Shown here: piece after piece, positions 50,531-59,253 of the stretch
Layout: each line of letters opens with the position of its first letter
How positions within the stretch are numbered: the first letter of the stretch is position 1
From: SIG589 sp045652465
GTDB taxonomy: Bacteria; Bacillota; Clostridia; Oscillospirales; Acutalibacteraceae
Assembly: GCA_045652465.1 (NCBI GenBank)
Contig: JAZRUI010000015.1
Span: 248,001 to 312,000, forward strand
Length of the DNA: 64,000 nucleotides
Reading direction: 5' to 3'
Notes under the pieces: generated by a model
Seen by the model: only the letters and a program-made list of their open reading frames with translations
The model's database searches: none
Told to the model about the DNA's origin: nothing
Translations under genes and position numbers: made by a program

Positions 50531-50737
50531 ATGAAACAGGGTACTCATCCGCAGTATGAAAAGGTAGTAGTAAAGTGTGCTTGCGGCGCTGAATTTGAAA
50601 CCAGATCGACCAAGCAGAATATTCGTTTAGACATCTGCTCTAAATGTCATCCGTTCTTCACCGGCAGACAGAAGCTGGTAGATACAGGTGGCCGTGTAGA
50701 TCGTTTCAAGAAGCGTTTCGGCATCACAGAAGACTAA
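50531..50737 (+). CDS. rpmE: 50S ribosomal protein L31, zinc form
   Basis: L31 has 68 residues and begins MKQGTHPQYEKVVVKCACG. The zinc ligands are in CACG and CSKCHPFFTG. The start at 50531 follows GAAAGGGGTG; an in-frame upstream reading runs across the promoter. It has its own promoter and a strong terminator. Confidence 0.98.
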   Translation: MKQGTHPQYEKVVVKCACGAEFETRSTKQNIRLDICSKCHPFFTGRQKLVDTGGRVDRFKKRFGITED

Positions 50738-50743
50738 TGCTAA

Positions 50744-50778
50744 AATACCGCATCCGTTTGGGTGCGGTATTATTTTTT
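50744..50778 (+). terminator. Terminator of rpmE
   Basis: The stem AATACCGCA(T)CC and GG(G)TGCGGTATT with a GTTT loop runs into ATTTTTT. Confidence 0.88.
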
Positions 50779-50845
50779 AAGATAAAAACCCCTATGGTGC
50801 ATTTTTGCAACATGGGATATGTTAATTTATAAAGGAGGCGGCAAA

Positions 50846-51460
50846 ATGGATTCATATTTAACAATAAACGGCATATCGGCAGGCGAAATAACCGTTGAAC
50901 GCTCCCGCTTTATAGCCGCCGCAAAGCATGTTGAAAGCGAGGCGGAGGCGCTCGAGTTTATTGCTTCCAAAAAGGCGCAGTATCATGATGCAAAGCATAA
51001 CTGCTATGCCTATATTTTGCGCGATGGCATTTCTCGTTTTTCCGATGATGGCGAGCCTCATTCAACCGCAGGCAAACCCATGCTCGAGGTTATCGAGGGC
51101 GAAAAGCTTTTCGATATTTGCGTTGTCGTAACCCGTTATTTCGGCGGAGTGCTGCTCGGAACGGGTGGACTTGTCCGCGCCTATTCGGCTGCAACCAAAG
51201 AGGCGCTCGCGGCAGCCGAGAAGCAAAGCTTTGAGCGTTGCCTTGAATATAAAATAACCTGCGCCTATCCCGATTTTGATTATCTCTCAAAAATAACATC
51301 CCGCTTCGGCAATATCCTAACCTCCGATTTTTCCGATAAGGTTGAGCTAACCGCCGCAATAAAAGCGCCTTTGAGCGCCGATTTTGAGGATAGTTTGCAA
51401 AAAACCTTCCTTGATAGGGTGTTTTTCGAGGTTTTGGGAGAAAAAATTCTTCCTGTTTAA
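50846..51460 (+). CDS. YigZ/IMPACT family protein
   Basis: A 204-residue protein of the YigZ family, whose N-terminal domain is shared with eukaryotic IMPACT/YIH1. Conserved motifs are ERSRFIAAAKHVESEAEA, HDAKHNCYAYILRDG, SDDGEPHSTAGKPML and VTRYFGGVLLGTGGLVRAYS. The ATG at 50846 follows AAAGGAGG. A C-terminal ferredoxin-like domain completes the usual length. The biochemical role is not settled. There is no clear terminator between it and the dGTPase gene. Confidence 0.93.
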   Translation: MDSYLTINGISAGEITVERSRFIAAAKHVESEAEALEFIASKKAQYHDAKHNCYAYILRDGISRFSDDGEPHSTAGKPMLEVIEGEKLFDICVVVTRYFGGVLLGTGGLVRAYSAATKEALAAAEKQSFERCLEYKITCAYPDFDYLSKITSRFGNILTSDFSDKVELTAAIKAPLSADFEDSLQKTFLDRVFFEVLGEKILPV

Positions 51461-51529
51461 AAAAATTTTCAAAAAAATAAAGTAAATTGGCATAAAAAAA
51501 CTAATAACATAAATAAAGGGGTGAATGCT

Positions 51530-52528
51530 ATGTCAACAATAAGAGAAACAACCGAGCGCATCGAGCGCGAAACTCTATCTCCTCGCGCAACCCTTGCGGC
51601 AAATACCAAGGGTAGGGAACTGCCTGAAGAACCCTGCGCCCTTCGAACCGCATTCCAGCGCGACCGTGACAGAATAATTCATTCTAAAGCATTCCGCCGC
51701 CTAAAGCATAAAACCCAGGTCTTTTTATCCCCCGAATCGGACCATTACAGAACCCGCTTAACCCATACTCTTGAGGTTGCCCAAATAGCCCGAACCATTG
51801 CCCGCTCATTGCGTCTTAACGAGGATTTAACCGAGGCGATTGCGCTCGGCCACGATTTGGGTCACACTCCGTTTGGCCATGCAGGCGAACGCGCCCTCGC
51901 TAAAATCAGCGACGAGGGATTCACCCATTTTGAGCAAAGCGTTCGCGTTTGCCGCTATCTTGAGCGCGAGGGAAGGGGACTTAACTTAACGAGCGAAGTG
52001 CTCGATGGAATTTTGCATCATACCCGCGGCGAAAAAGCCCACACACTTGAGGGTCAAATCGTTCGCATAGCCGATAAAATAGCCTACATAAACCATGATA
52101 TTGATGATGCGGTTCGAGCGGGAATTATCCGCGCTTCCGACCTGCCCGCCCATGTTATAAAGGCGTTGGGCGATAGCAAAAGCGCCCGCATAAATTCGAT
52201 GGTAACCGCGGTTATTGAGAACAGCCGCGATGAAATAGCGATGGATGAGGAAACCGCAGCCTATTTTGATGATTTGCATGATTTTCTATTCTCCGCAGTA
52301 TATACCAATAAAAAAGCCAAAGGCGAAGAAAGCAAGGTTGATGGAATACTCACAACGCTTTATGCCCATTTTGCAGCTCATCCCGAAAAGCTTTGCGGTG
52401 AGTATAAAATGGTGCTTGAGCGTGAGGGAGCCGCGCGCGCCGTGCTCGATTATGTTTCGGGCATGACCGACCATTATGCTATCGCCGCCTTTTCGGATAT
52501 TTGCATTCCGAAATGCTGGGAGGTGTAA
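51530..52528 (+). CDS. dgt: Deoxyguanosinetriphosphate triphosphohydrolase-like protein
   Basis: An HD-domain enzyme that cleaves dGTP or other dNTPs to the nucleoside and triphosphate. The 332-residue protein has HSKAFRRLKHKTQVFLSPES, then RTRLTHTLEVAQIAR (first His) and the HD pair in ALGHDLGHTPFGHAGE. The length matches the short dGTPase type 2 group. The ATG at 51530 follows AAAGGGGTG; the GTG at 51521 is inside the RBS. It is likely translated ahead of dnaG in the same unit. Confidence 0.92.
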   Translation: MSTIRETTERIERETLSPRATLAANTKGRELPEEPCALRTAFQRDRDRIIHSKAFRRLKHKTQVFLSPESDHYRTRLTHTLEVAQIARTIARSLRLNEDLTEAIALGHDLGHTPFGHAGERALAKISDEGFTHFEQSVRVCRYLEREGRGLNLTSEVLDGILHHTRGEKAHTLEGQIVRIADKIAYINHDIDDAVRAGIIRASDLPAHVIKALGDSKSARINSMVTAVIENSRDEIAMDEETAAYFDDLHDFLFSAVYTNKKAKGEESKVDGILTTLYAHFAAHPEKLCGEYKMVLEREGAARAVLDYVSGMTDHYAIAAFSDICIPKCWEV

Positions 52529-52531
52529 TCG

Positions 52532-54316
52532 TTGGCAAGCCTACCGGAAGACCTTAAAATGGAAATTAAATACCGCAACGATATCGAATCGGTTATATCG
52601 CAGTATGTTAATCTAAAGCGAAGAGGCAAAAACCTTGTTGGACTTTGCCCTTTCCATAACGAGAAAACCCCTTCTTTCACCGTTTATCCCGAAAACGGCT
52701 CGTTTTATTGCTTTGGCTGCGGTCAGGGCGGCGATGTTATAACCTTCGTCAGCCAAATCGAAAAGCTCGATTATATCGAGGCGGTCAAGCTCCTTGCCGA
52801 CCGTTCGGGCATAACGATTCCCGAAAACGGCTATGATAACTCGATGCAGGAGCTAAAAAACCGAATATTTGAAATCAACCGCGAAACCGCAAGGTTTTAT
52901 TATTCTTATTTGATGTCGCCGGGCGGAAAATGGGCGCTCGATTATCTCCATGGCAGGGGATTAACCGATAACACCATTAAGCGCTTCGGCCTTGGCGCTG
53001 CTCCCGATAACTGGGATTTGCTTATCAAGCATCTTAAAGCCAAGGGCTTCAGCATCCCCGATATGCTGGAGGCGAATGTAATCTCTAAAAGCTCCCGCGG
53101 AACATATTTCGACCGTTTCCGCAATCGCGTAATGTTCCCCGTGTTTAACCTTCGCGGCAATGTTATCGCATTCAGCGGTCGCGCCCGACCCGATGACCCT
53201 AAAGCAGTCGGCAAATATGTTAACACGCAGGACACACCAGTTTACAAAAAAAGTCAGCATCTTTTCGCCCTCAATTTTGCTAAAAACGATTGCGCCGAAC
53301 GCGTTATTTTAGTTGAGGGAAATATGGATGTTATCAGCCTTCATCAGGCAGGCTTTACCAATGCGGTTGCCGCCTTGGGAACGGCTTTTGGCGCCGAGCA
53401 GGTTAAGCTTCTCTCGCGCTATACAAAGGAAATCGTTGTAACGATGGATGCCGATGAGGCGGGTCAAAAGGCGGTTCGCCGAACCATTGAGGAACTCAAG
53501 GATAGCGGCATAAACATCCGCGTTTTGGTCATCCCCGATGGCAAAGACCCCGATGAATATATCCGCAAAAACGGAGCCGCCAAATTCCGCGCGCTGCTTG
53601 ATGGCGCAGTCAGCGATATCGAGTATAAACTCCTCACCGCCGCAGCCGATATTGATGTAACAACCGATAGCGGAAGACTTAAGTATCTAAAGCGCGCAGC
53701 CGAGATTTTAGCCAATGTTTCGGACAAGCTGACGATTGACCTTTATGCAGGTCGCCTCGCCGATAAATACGGTGTTTCAAAAACCGCTTTGTTGGAGGCG
53801 GCGAATGATATTAAGCGCAAAAACTATAAGGTTGAGCAAAAGAAGGAGTTTGACCGCATCGTAACCCCGCGTTACGAAAGCGGCGAGATTAACCCCGACC
53901 GCCGCCGTTATCCTCGCGCCGCAAAGGCGGAGGAGAGCTTAATAGCGATTCTTTTATCACATCCTGATTTTTATAATGTGGTTAAAGAAAGGTTAACGGC
54001 TGAAAAGCTTTTAACCGCGCTCAATCGGCGAATCTTCGAGGAAATTTGCGCGATACTTAATACCGGCCGTCCGCAGGTTGATATAACCCTCTTGGGCGAA
54101 AAATTCACGCCTGCCGAGCTCGGCTATATCGTTTCGCTCCTAAACGGCGTATTAGCCGAAAAAAACGCGAAAACGGTATTAAATGATTGTATTAAGGTAA
54201 TATTAGAAGAGAATATGGCGGCCAATTCCGCCCCCGATAAGGACCTTTCGGTTGATGAATGGGTTCAAAAAATGCAACAAATAGCAAACAACAAAAGGGA
54301 GAATAACAATGGGTAA
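52532..54316 (+). CDS. dnaG: DNA primase
   Basis: DnaG makes RNA primers at the replication fork. The 594-residue protein has a CHC2 zinc domain (CPFHNEKTPSFTV and FYCFGCGQGGD), the TOPRIM domain with LVEGNMDVISL and VVTMDADEAGQKA (catalytic acid residues), and a C-terminal helicase-binding region. It starts with TTG, four bases after the dgt stop, supported by GGGAGGTG overlapping that stop. Its end overlaps rpoD by eight bases. Confidence 0.96.
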   Translation: MASLPEDLKMEIKYRNDIESVISQYVNLKRRGKNLVGLCPFHNEKTPSFTVYPENGSFYCFGCGQGGDVITFVSQIEKLDYIEAVKLLADRSGITIPENGYDNSMQELKNRIFEINRETARFYYSYLMSPGGKWALDYLHGRGLTDNTIKRFGLGAAPDNWDLLIKHLKAKGFSIPDMLEANVISKSSRGTYFDRFRNRVMFPVFNLRGNVIAFSGRARPDDPKAVGKYVNTQDTPVYKKSQHLFALNFAKNDCAERVILVEGNMDVISLHQAGFTNAVAALGTAFGAEQVKLLSRYTKEIVVTMDADEAGQKAVRRTIEELKDSGINIRVLVIPDGKDPDEYIRKNGAAKFRALLDGAVSDIEYKLLTAAADIDVTTDSGRLKYLKRAAEILANVSDKLTIDLYAGRLADKYGVSKTALLEAANDIKRKNYKVEQKKEFDRIVTPRYESGEINPDRRRYPRAAKAEESLIAILLSHPDFYNVVKERLTAEKLLTALNRRIFEEICAILNTGRPQVDITLLGEKFTPAELGYIVSLLNGVLAEKNAKTVLNDCIKVILEENMAANSAPDKDLSVDEWVQKMQQIANNKRENNNG

Positions 54317-55367
54317 AACTAAAAAGGATGCCGCAATTTTAGCGGAAGAAAAAGAAAAGAAGAACCTCGAGCAGGAAACCGAGGAGCGCGATTTTGACGA
54401 TTTCACTCCGCCCGATGACCTGGACGAGCTAACCAGCGAGCCGCCCCTTCTTGATATCGACTTTGATAAAGAGCCGACCGAAGAAGATTTAAAGCTCGAA
54501 GAGCTCGATGCCGACCAGCTTGAGGATGTAACCCTTGATAACACCTCGCTTGATGACCCCGTTAAGGTATATCTTCGCGAGATTGGTCGCGTGCCGCTTC
54601 TTTCAACCGATGAGGAGATTAAGCTTGCCGAGAAGATTTCCGACGGCGATGAATATGCAAAGCAGCGCTTAACCGAGGCAAACCTTCGCCTTGTTGTAAG
54701 TATTGCGAAGAAATATGTTGGCCGCGGAATGCACTTTTTAGACCTTATCCAAGAGGGTAATGTTGGCTTAATCAAGGCCGTTGATAAGTTTGACTACACC
54801 AAGGGCTTCAAATTCTCAACCTATGCAACCTGGTGGATTCGTCAGGCTATAACCCGCGCCATTGCCGATCAGGCAAGAACCATCCGTATTCCCGTTCATA
54901 TGGTTGAAACCATCAACCGCTTAAAGAAGATTCAAAGCCAGCTGCTCCATGAAAACGGCTATGAGCCGAGCGAGGAGCTGATTGCCGAGAAGATGAACCT
55001 CCCCGTTGAGCGCGTTCGCGAGATTATGCGCGTTGCTCAAGAACCCGTTTCGATGGAAACTCCCATCGGTCCGGAGGAGGATAGCCGCCTTATGGACTTT
55101 ATCCGTGATGAGGATGCTTTAGCACCCGATGAGGCAGCTCTAAAGGCAATAACCAACGAGGATATTGATAATGTTTTGCGAACCCTAACTGCTCGTGAAG
55201 AGGCGGTTATCCGCCTGCGCTTCGGTCTTCAGGATGGCCGTTGCCACACCCTCGAAGAGGTAGGCAGCGAGTTTAATGTAACCCGTGAGCGTATCCGCCA
55301 AATCGAGGCTAAAGCTCTTCGCAAGCTTCGCCATCCCGTTCGCAGCAATAAGTTCAAGGATAGATAA
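54309..55367 (+). CDS. rpoD: Primary sigma factor RpoD (sigma-A)
   Basis: The housekeeping sigma factor. The 352-residue protein has an acidic N-terminal region, region 1.2 (DPVKVYLREIGRVPLLS), region 2 (GMHFLDLIQEGNVGLIKAVD and YATWWIRQAITRAIADQART), region 3, and region 4 with the helix-turn-helix LEEVGSEFNVTRERIRQIEA. The ATG overlaps the dnaG stop (ATGGGTAA), so the two are coupled. It recognises the TTGACA/TATAAT promoters seen throughout this window. Confidence 0.97.
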   Translation: MGKTKKDAAILAEEKEKKNLEQETEERDFDDFTPPDDLDELTSEPPLLDIDFDKEPTEEDLKLEELDADQLEDVTLDNTSLDDPVKVYLREIGRVPLLSTDEEIKLAEKISDGDEYAKQRLTEANLRLVVSIAKKYVGRGMHFLDLIQEGNVGLIKAVDKFDYTKGFKFSTYATWWIRQAITRAIADQARTIRIPVHMVETINRLKKIQSQLLHENGYEPSEELIAEKMNLPVERVREIMRVAQEPVSMETPIGPEEDSRLMDFIRDEDALAPDEAALKAITNEDIDNVLRTLTAREEAVIRLRFGLQDGRCHTLEEVGSEFNVTRERIRQIEAKALRKLRHPVRSNKFKDR

Positions 55368-55370
55368 GAA

Positions 55371-55751
55371 ATGCTTTTCAATAACGAAACTGATTACGCT
55401 ATAAGAATAGTCGCTTGCCTTTCGGAGTGCGAGCAAAAAACCGATGCAAAAACCATCGCAAATCAAACAGGCGTAACCCCGCAGTTCACCCTGAAGATTT
55501 TGCGCCGTTTAATGTCGGCGGATATCGTTAAATCCTATAAGGGCGCGCAGGGAGGATATACCCTCGCGAAAAAGCCGAGCGAGATAACGCTGCTTTCGGT
55601 TGTTGAAACCATAAACGGTCCCATTGCGGTCAGCCGTTGTCAGCATAGCCTTTCGGAATGCACCCATCCCAAGGGCATTTGCAGCTATCGCGAGATATTC
55701 TCGGATGTAAGCGATTATATGCGAGAGAAGCTTCGCAGCGTAACTTTTTAA
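55371..55751 (+). CDS. Rrf2 family transcriptional regulator
   Basis: A 126-residue winged-helix regulator. It has an N-terminal DNA-binding domain (MLFNNETDYAIRIVACLSE, TIANQTGVTPQFTLKILRRL, KGAQGGYTLAKKPSEITL) and three Cys, Cys90, Cys97 and Cys104, in a C-x6-C-x6-C arrangement. This resembles but is not identical to the Fe-S ligand spacing of IscR and NsrR. It probably senses iron-sulfur status, redox or cysteine. It lies four bases after rpoD, so it may be co-transcribed. Confidence 0.87.
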   Translation: MLFNNETDYAIRIVACLSECEQKTDAKTIANQTGVTPQFTLKILRRLMSADIVKSYKGAQGGYTLAKKPSEITLLSVVETINGPIAVSRCQHSLSECTHPKGICSYREIFSDVSDYMREKLRSVTF

Positions 55752-55770
55752 AAAGGCAGGAATAATTAAA

Positions 55771-56028
55771 ATGGTTTTTACATATAAAACAACAGGTGTT
55801 TGTTCGCGCAGCATAACCCTCGATGTGGAGGACAACACCATAGTAAGCGCCAAATTCGAAGGCGGCTGCAACGGAAACACCAAAGGTATAACCGCCTTGG
55901 TTGCGGGAATGGATATTGATGAGGCGATAAGCCGTCTTGAGGGCATAACCTGCGGCTTCAAATCAACCTCCTGTCCCGACCAGTTGGCCAACGCGCTAAA
56001 GAGCTATAAAACCAAAAAGGGTGAGTAA
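55771..56028 (+). CDS. TSCPD domain protein (TIGR03905 type)
   Basis: An 85-residue protein with the TSCPD motif, STSCPDQLANAL, near the C-terminus, plus GVCSRSITLDVEDN and EGGCNGNTKGI. The domain is related to a region found at the C-terminus of some ribonucleotide reductases and in stand-alone proteins of Clostridia. The conserved Cys residues suggest metal or Fe-S binding. It follows the Rrf2 gene in the same orientation, with a 19-base gap. Confidence 0.85.
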   Translation: MVFTYKTTGVCSRSITLDVEDNTIVSAKFEGGCNGNTKGITALVAGMDIDEAISRLEGITCGFKSTSCPDQLANALKSYKTKKGE

Positions 56029-56031
56029 ATT

Positions 56032-56565
56032 TTGTTCGAAGATAGGGATATGAAAATAGCGGGCGAACGCCCCTCCGAATCGGTCAAACGCAATGCAATA
56101 GCGGGCGGAGCGGATTTGGAAAAAATCGCATCCGATTCATCCCTCGGCAAAAAAATAGGCGCCGCAGTTGCCCGCGAGTTTATAAAGGCGGGAAGCGTCT
56201 CCCTTGCCGACCCCGAAACCGATGATAGCTATATGACCATGCAGCGCCTGCTGCTTTTAAGCTTTGCCGTAACGGTAGGGCTTGAGTCGTTTTGCAAAAA
56301 TGATACCGTTTCGGGCATCGCTCAAAAATCCTTCCTCGACACATTAAAAATCGAAGCCCCCGAGCTTTATAACTACACCTCCGATAACGGCGCATTTTCC
56401 TTCTATTTTTTGGCATTCCGCCGCGGAAATGAGGTTGAGCGCCGAATAGGGCAAACCTTTGCGATGCTTTGCTCCCATGATGGCGACCCCATCTATCAAG
56501 AGCTTGGCGAAGCGCTCTATTGCTGGTTTTATTCCATCGTTGAGCAAACCGTTAAAAAATATTAA
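56032..56565 (+). CDS. Conserved hypothetical protein
   Basis: A 177-residue protein that I do not recognise. It starts with TTG (MFEDRDMKIAGERPSESVKRN), chosen because GGGTGAG precedes it by eight bases; an ATG at 56050 is possible. It appears soluble and helical, with segments KKIGAAVAREFIKAGSVSLA, MQRLLLLSFAVTVGLESFCK and YQELGEALYCWFYSIVEQTV. It is the last gene of the rpoD-Rrf2-TSCPD run, followed by a terminator. Confidence 0.65.
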   Translation: MFEDRDMKIAGERPSESVKRNAIAGGADLEKIASDSSLGKKIGAAVAREFIKAGSVSLADPETDDSYMTMQRLLLLSFAVTVGLESFCKNDTVSGIAQKSFLDTLKIEAPELYNYTSDNGAFSFYFLAFRRGNEVERRIGQTFAMLCSHDGDPIYQELGEALYCWFYSIVEQTVKKY

Positions 56566-56575
56566 GAATAAATTC

Positions 56576-56606
56576 AAAAAGCAGTCCGATTGGGCTGCTT
56601 TTTTTC
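56576..56606 (+). terminator. Terminator at the end of the dnaG-rpoD cluster
   Basis: AAAAAGCAGTCC-gatt-GGGCTGCTTTTT with one mismatch, followed by more T residues. Confidence 0.85.
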
Positions 56607-56635
56607 TTGTAAAATAATAAAATATATAGTATAAT
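56607..56635 (+). promoter_or_regulatory. Promoter of the M50 protease-scpAB operon
   Basis: TTGTAA (56607-56612) and TATAAT (56630-56635) are separated by 17 bases, 28 bases before the TTG start. Confidence 0.8.
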
Positions 56636-56662
56636 AAAGCAGTATAGATTGGAGTGGTATGT

Positions 56663-57337
56663 TTGCTAGTTGATATTTTAGCGGGCGAGTTTAGTTGGAG
56701 TATGGTTATCGGCTCCATCGCCGCCAGTTTAATTCTTATATTTTTGGTGTCGCCGTTGCATGAGCTTGCGCATGGCGCAGCCGCAGTTGCCCTCGGCGAT
56801 AAAACCCCCAAGTGGCAGGGCAGGCTGACCCTAAACCCCATCGCCCATATCGATTGGATTGGCTCTTTAATGATAATCCTCTTCGGTTTCGGTTGGGCAA
56901 AGCCCGTGCAGGTTAATATGCGCAACTTTAAAAATCCCAAAGCGGGAATGGCGCTAACCGCGCTTGCGGGACCTTTTTCGAACTTCCTAATCGCATTTAT
57001 CGCTGGTCTTTTCTATTTCCCCATATTCAAATGGTATTTCTTTAATCCCGGAATGTTCTCCGAAATAGTTTTCTATTGCTACTACTATTTCATAATCATC
57101 AACATCTTCATCGGAATCTTTAACCTGATTCCCATCCCGCCGCTTGATGGCTCGCGCATCCTCTCGGCGGTGCTTCCCGATAAATATTATTATCAGCTTA
57201 TGCGCTATGAGCAATATTCGTTTATGCTCTTCATCGTAGTTTTCTATGTGCTTGATTTTGGTCTTATCCTTTCGGATATCGCCGATAATATCTTTGTAGA
57301 ATTCACCGATATATCCTTCTCGATATTCGGTTATTAA
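56663..57337 (+). CDS. Site-2 protease family (M50) membrane protease
   Basis: A 224-residue intramembrane metalloprotease. The zinc motif HELAHG (SPLHELAHGAAAV) and the third ligand in NLIPIPPLDGSRIL are both present, in a fold of about five helices. It starts with TTG at 56663 after GGAGTGG; an ATG at 56659 is out of frame and the GTG at 56654 lies in the RBS. It is the usual neighbour of scpA in Clostridia. The substrate is unknown. Confidence 0.88.
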   Translation: MLVDILAGEFSWSMVIGSIAASLILIFLVSPLHELAHGAAAVALGDKTPKWQGRLTLNPIAHIDWIGSLMIILFGFGWAKPVQVNMRNFKNPKAGMALTALAGPFSNFLIAFIAGLFYFPIFKWYFFNPGMFSEIVFYCYYYFIIINIFIGIFNLIPIPPLDGSRILSAVLPDKYYYQLMRYEQYSFMLFIVVFYVLDFGLILSDIADNIFVEFTDISFSIFGY

Positions 57338-57346
57338 GGAGAAAAA

Positions 57347-58060
57347 ATGGAAACCTCGCTTTCTTATAAACTGGACTGCTTCGAAGGTCCGCTTGATTTG
57401 TTGCTAACGCTGATATCAAGAAACAAACTGAATATTTATGATATCCCGATAGCAGAGCTGCTCGAGCAGTATATGGCTCAAATCGAGGCGATGCGCGATG
57501 CGGATATGGATATAGCCAGCGAGTTTCTTGAGATGGCTTCGCGCCTCATCTATATGAAAACCGTAAGCCTTCTTCCCAAGAGCGAAGAGGCGGAGGCGTT
57601 AAAGCAGGAGCTGACGGGCGAGCTTATCGAATATAAGCTTTGCCGCGAAATGGCTGAAAAACTCTCGACTATGACAGATGGCTTTGCAACCCATGTTCGC
57701 AAACCGTCGCAAATTGATTTTGATAACACCTATGAAATCGTGCACGATGGCGATGTGCTCTTCACGGCATATATGTCCGCCGCGGGCAGGGGAATGCGCA
57801 AAATGCCGCCTCCCGTAACCGCTTTCACCCGCATCGTTGCCAAAAAAATCGTTGCGGTTTCAACCAAGATAGTATTCGTAATGCGCCGCCTTGTCGGCGG
57901 AGGCAGGCAAACCATGTCATCGCTCTTCTCGGGCGCAAAAAGTCGCTCCGAGTTGGTTGCAACCTTCCTTGCAGTGCTTGAACTTTGCAAGGCAAACCGC
58001 ATAGCGGTTGATACCGATAAGGGCGATGCCGAGATAACCTTAAAGGAGGGCAAAAAATAA
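57347..58060 (+). CDS. scpA: Segregation and condensation protein A
   Basis: ScpA is the kleisin that bridges SMC heads in chromosome condensation. The 237-residue protein has the N-terminal kleisin region (KLDCFEGPLDLLLTLISRNKL, DIPIAELLEQYMAQIEAM) and a C-terminal winged-helix region (VATFLAVLELCKANRIAVDT). The stop overlaps the scpB start (ATAATGA), so the pair is coupled. Confidence 0.95.
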   Translation: METSLSYKLDCFEGPLDLLLTLISRNKLNIYDIPIAELLEQYMAQIEAMRDADMDIASEFLEMASRLIYMKTVSLLPKSEEAEALKQELTGELIEYKLCREMAEKLSTMTDGFATHVRKPSQIDFDNTYEIVHDGDVLFTAYMSAAGRGMRKMPPPVTAFTRIVAKKIVAVSTKIVFVMRRLVGGGRQTMSSLFSGAKSRSELVATFLAVLELCKANRIAVDTDKGDAEITLKEGKK

Positions 58061-58647
58061 TGAACAGTAATCTTCTTCCCGCGCTTGAGGCGGTGCTCTT
58101 CGCAGGCGGAGAGCCCATTTCGGCGGCTCGCCTTGTTAAGGTTTTCGATATCGAGCCTGATGAGCTCGCAGCCCTTTGCGATGAACTTGCGGACAAGCTT
58201 GATAAATCGGGCAGCGGAATCAAACTTCTTAATCTCGATGGTGCATATCAGCTTGCAACCCGCGAAGAATATGAACAGTATATCAAGGATGCCTTTGATT
58301 TGCGCCGTAGAACTCCGCTGTCTCAAGCGGCATTCGAGGTGCTTTCGGTTATCGCATATAACCAACCCGTAACCAAAGCCTTTATTGAGCAGGTTCGCGG
58401 CGTTGATTGCTCGGGCGTTATCGGCACCTTGGTTGAAAAAGACCTTATCGAGGAATGCGGTCGTCTTGAGCTTCCGGGCAGGCCCTTGCTCTATGGAACA
58501 ACCAAAAACTTCCTTCGCTGCTTCTCGCTAACATCGCTGTCGGACCTTCCGCCCCTTCCGGGCAAGGAGGATGCCGCGCAGGTTGACCTCGGCGAGCAGC
58601 TTATGATAACACCCATTGAAGAACAAGAAATAGAGGAAGAACAGTAA
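58060..58647 (+). CDS. scpB: Segregation and condensation protein B
   Basis: ScpB dimerises and binds ScpA. The 195-residue protein has two winged-helix domains, with LEAVLFAGGEPISAARLVKV near the start and TPLSQAAFEVLSVIAYNQPVT and EECGRLELPGRPLLYGTT later. It is one base overlapped with scpA and followed by ytfI after three bases. Confidence 0.96.
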   Translation: MNSNLLPALEAVLFAGGEPISAARLVKVFDIEPDELAALCDELADKLDKSGSGIKLLNLDGAYQLATREEYEQYIKDAFDLRRRTPLSQAAFEVLSVIAYNQPVTKAFIEQVRGVDCSGVIGTLVEKDLIEECGRLELPGRPLLYGTTKNFLRCFSLTSLSDLPPLPGKEDAAQVDLGEQLMITPIEEQEIEEEQ

Positions 58648-58650
58648 TCT

Positions 58651-59253
58651 ATGACTGTACTTTGGATAATTTTAGGCCTGTTAGGCTTAATTCTCCTTTT
58701 GCTTTTCTCTTCGCTAACCTTGAGTGTGGATTATGATAAAAAGCTTGTCGTTGCTCTTAAATTCTTGGGAATAAAAATTCCGCTTGATAAAAGCCGAAAA
58801 AACAAGAAAAAGAAAAAACCGAAAGAGCCAACCCCGCTTGAGAAAAAATGGAAAGCAAAGGGCTTTTGCGATAAAATTAAATTTGCGGTTAAAACCCTTA
58901 AGAGCGTTATGCCGCAAATTAAATATGTGTTGTCGCATATCCGCGTTCGTAAGCTCGAGGCGGAAATTCGAGTTGCAAACCCCGATGCGGCAAAAACCGC
59001 TATAGAATATGGCGGAGTTTGCTCGGTTGTTTATCCGTTTTTATCCTTCGCGCAGGAATATGTTGATATTTCAATCGGTCGCGTTGATGTCTTTGCGGCA
59101 TTCGGCGAGGAGAAATGCTCTTTCCGCGCCCATCTTAAAATCAAAATTAGGGTTATAATACTTTTAATTGCAGTATTCAAACTCCTTCCCATCTATCAAA
59201 AATTAATGGAGGTTCCTCAAAATGAGCGAAAAAAACATAGGTTCCATAATTGA
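58651..59253 (+). CDS. ytfI: DUF2953 domain protein (YtfI-like)
   Basis: A 200-residue membrane-associated protein. It has an N-terminal membrane helix (WIILGLLGLILLLLFSSLTL), a Lys-rich stretch (KSRKNKKKKKPKEPT), and the DUF2953 pattern with FGEEKCSFRAHLKIKIRVI near the C-terminus. The family always lies next to ytfJ in spore formers. Its end overlaps ytfJ by 32 bases. The function is not known. Confidence 0.85.
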   Translation: MTVLWIILGLLGLILLLLFSSLTLSVDYDKKLVVALKFLGIKIPLDKSRKNKKKKKPKEPTPLEKKWKAKGFCDKIKFAVKTLKSVMPQIKYVLSHIRVRKLEAEIRVANPDAAKTAIEYGGVCSVVYPFLSFAQEYVDISIGRVDVFAAFGEEKCSFRAHLKIKIRVIILLIAVFKLLPIYQKLMEVPQNERKKHRFHN

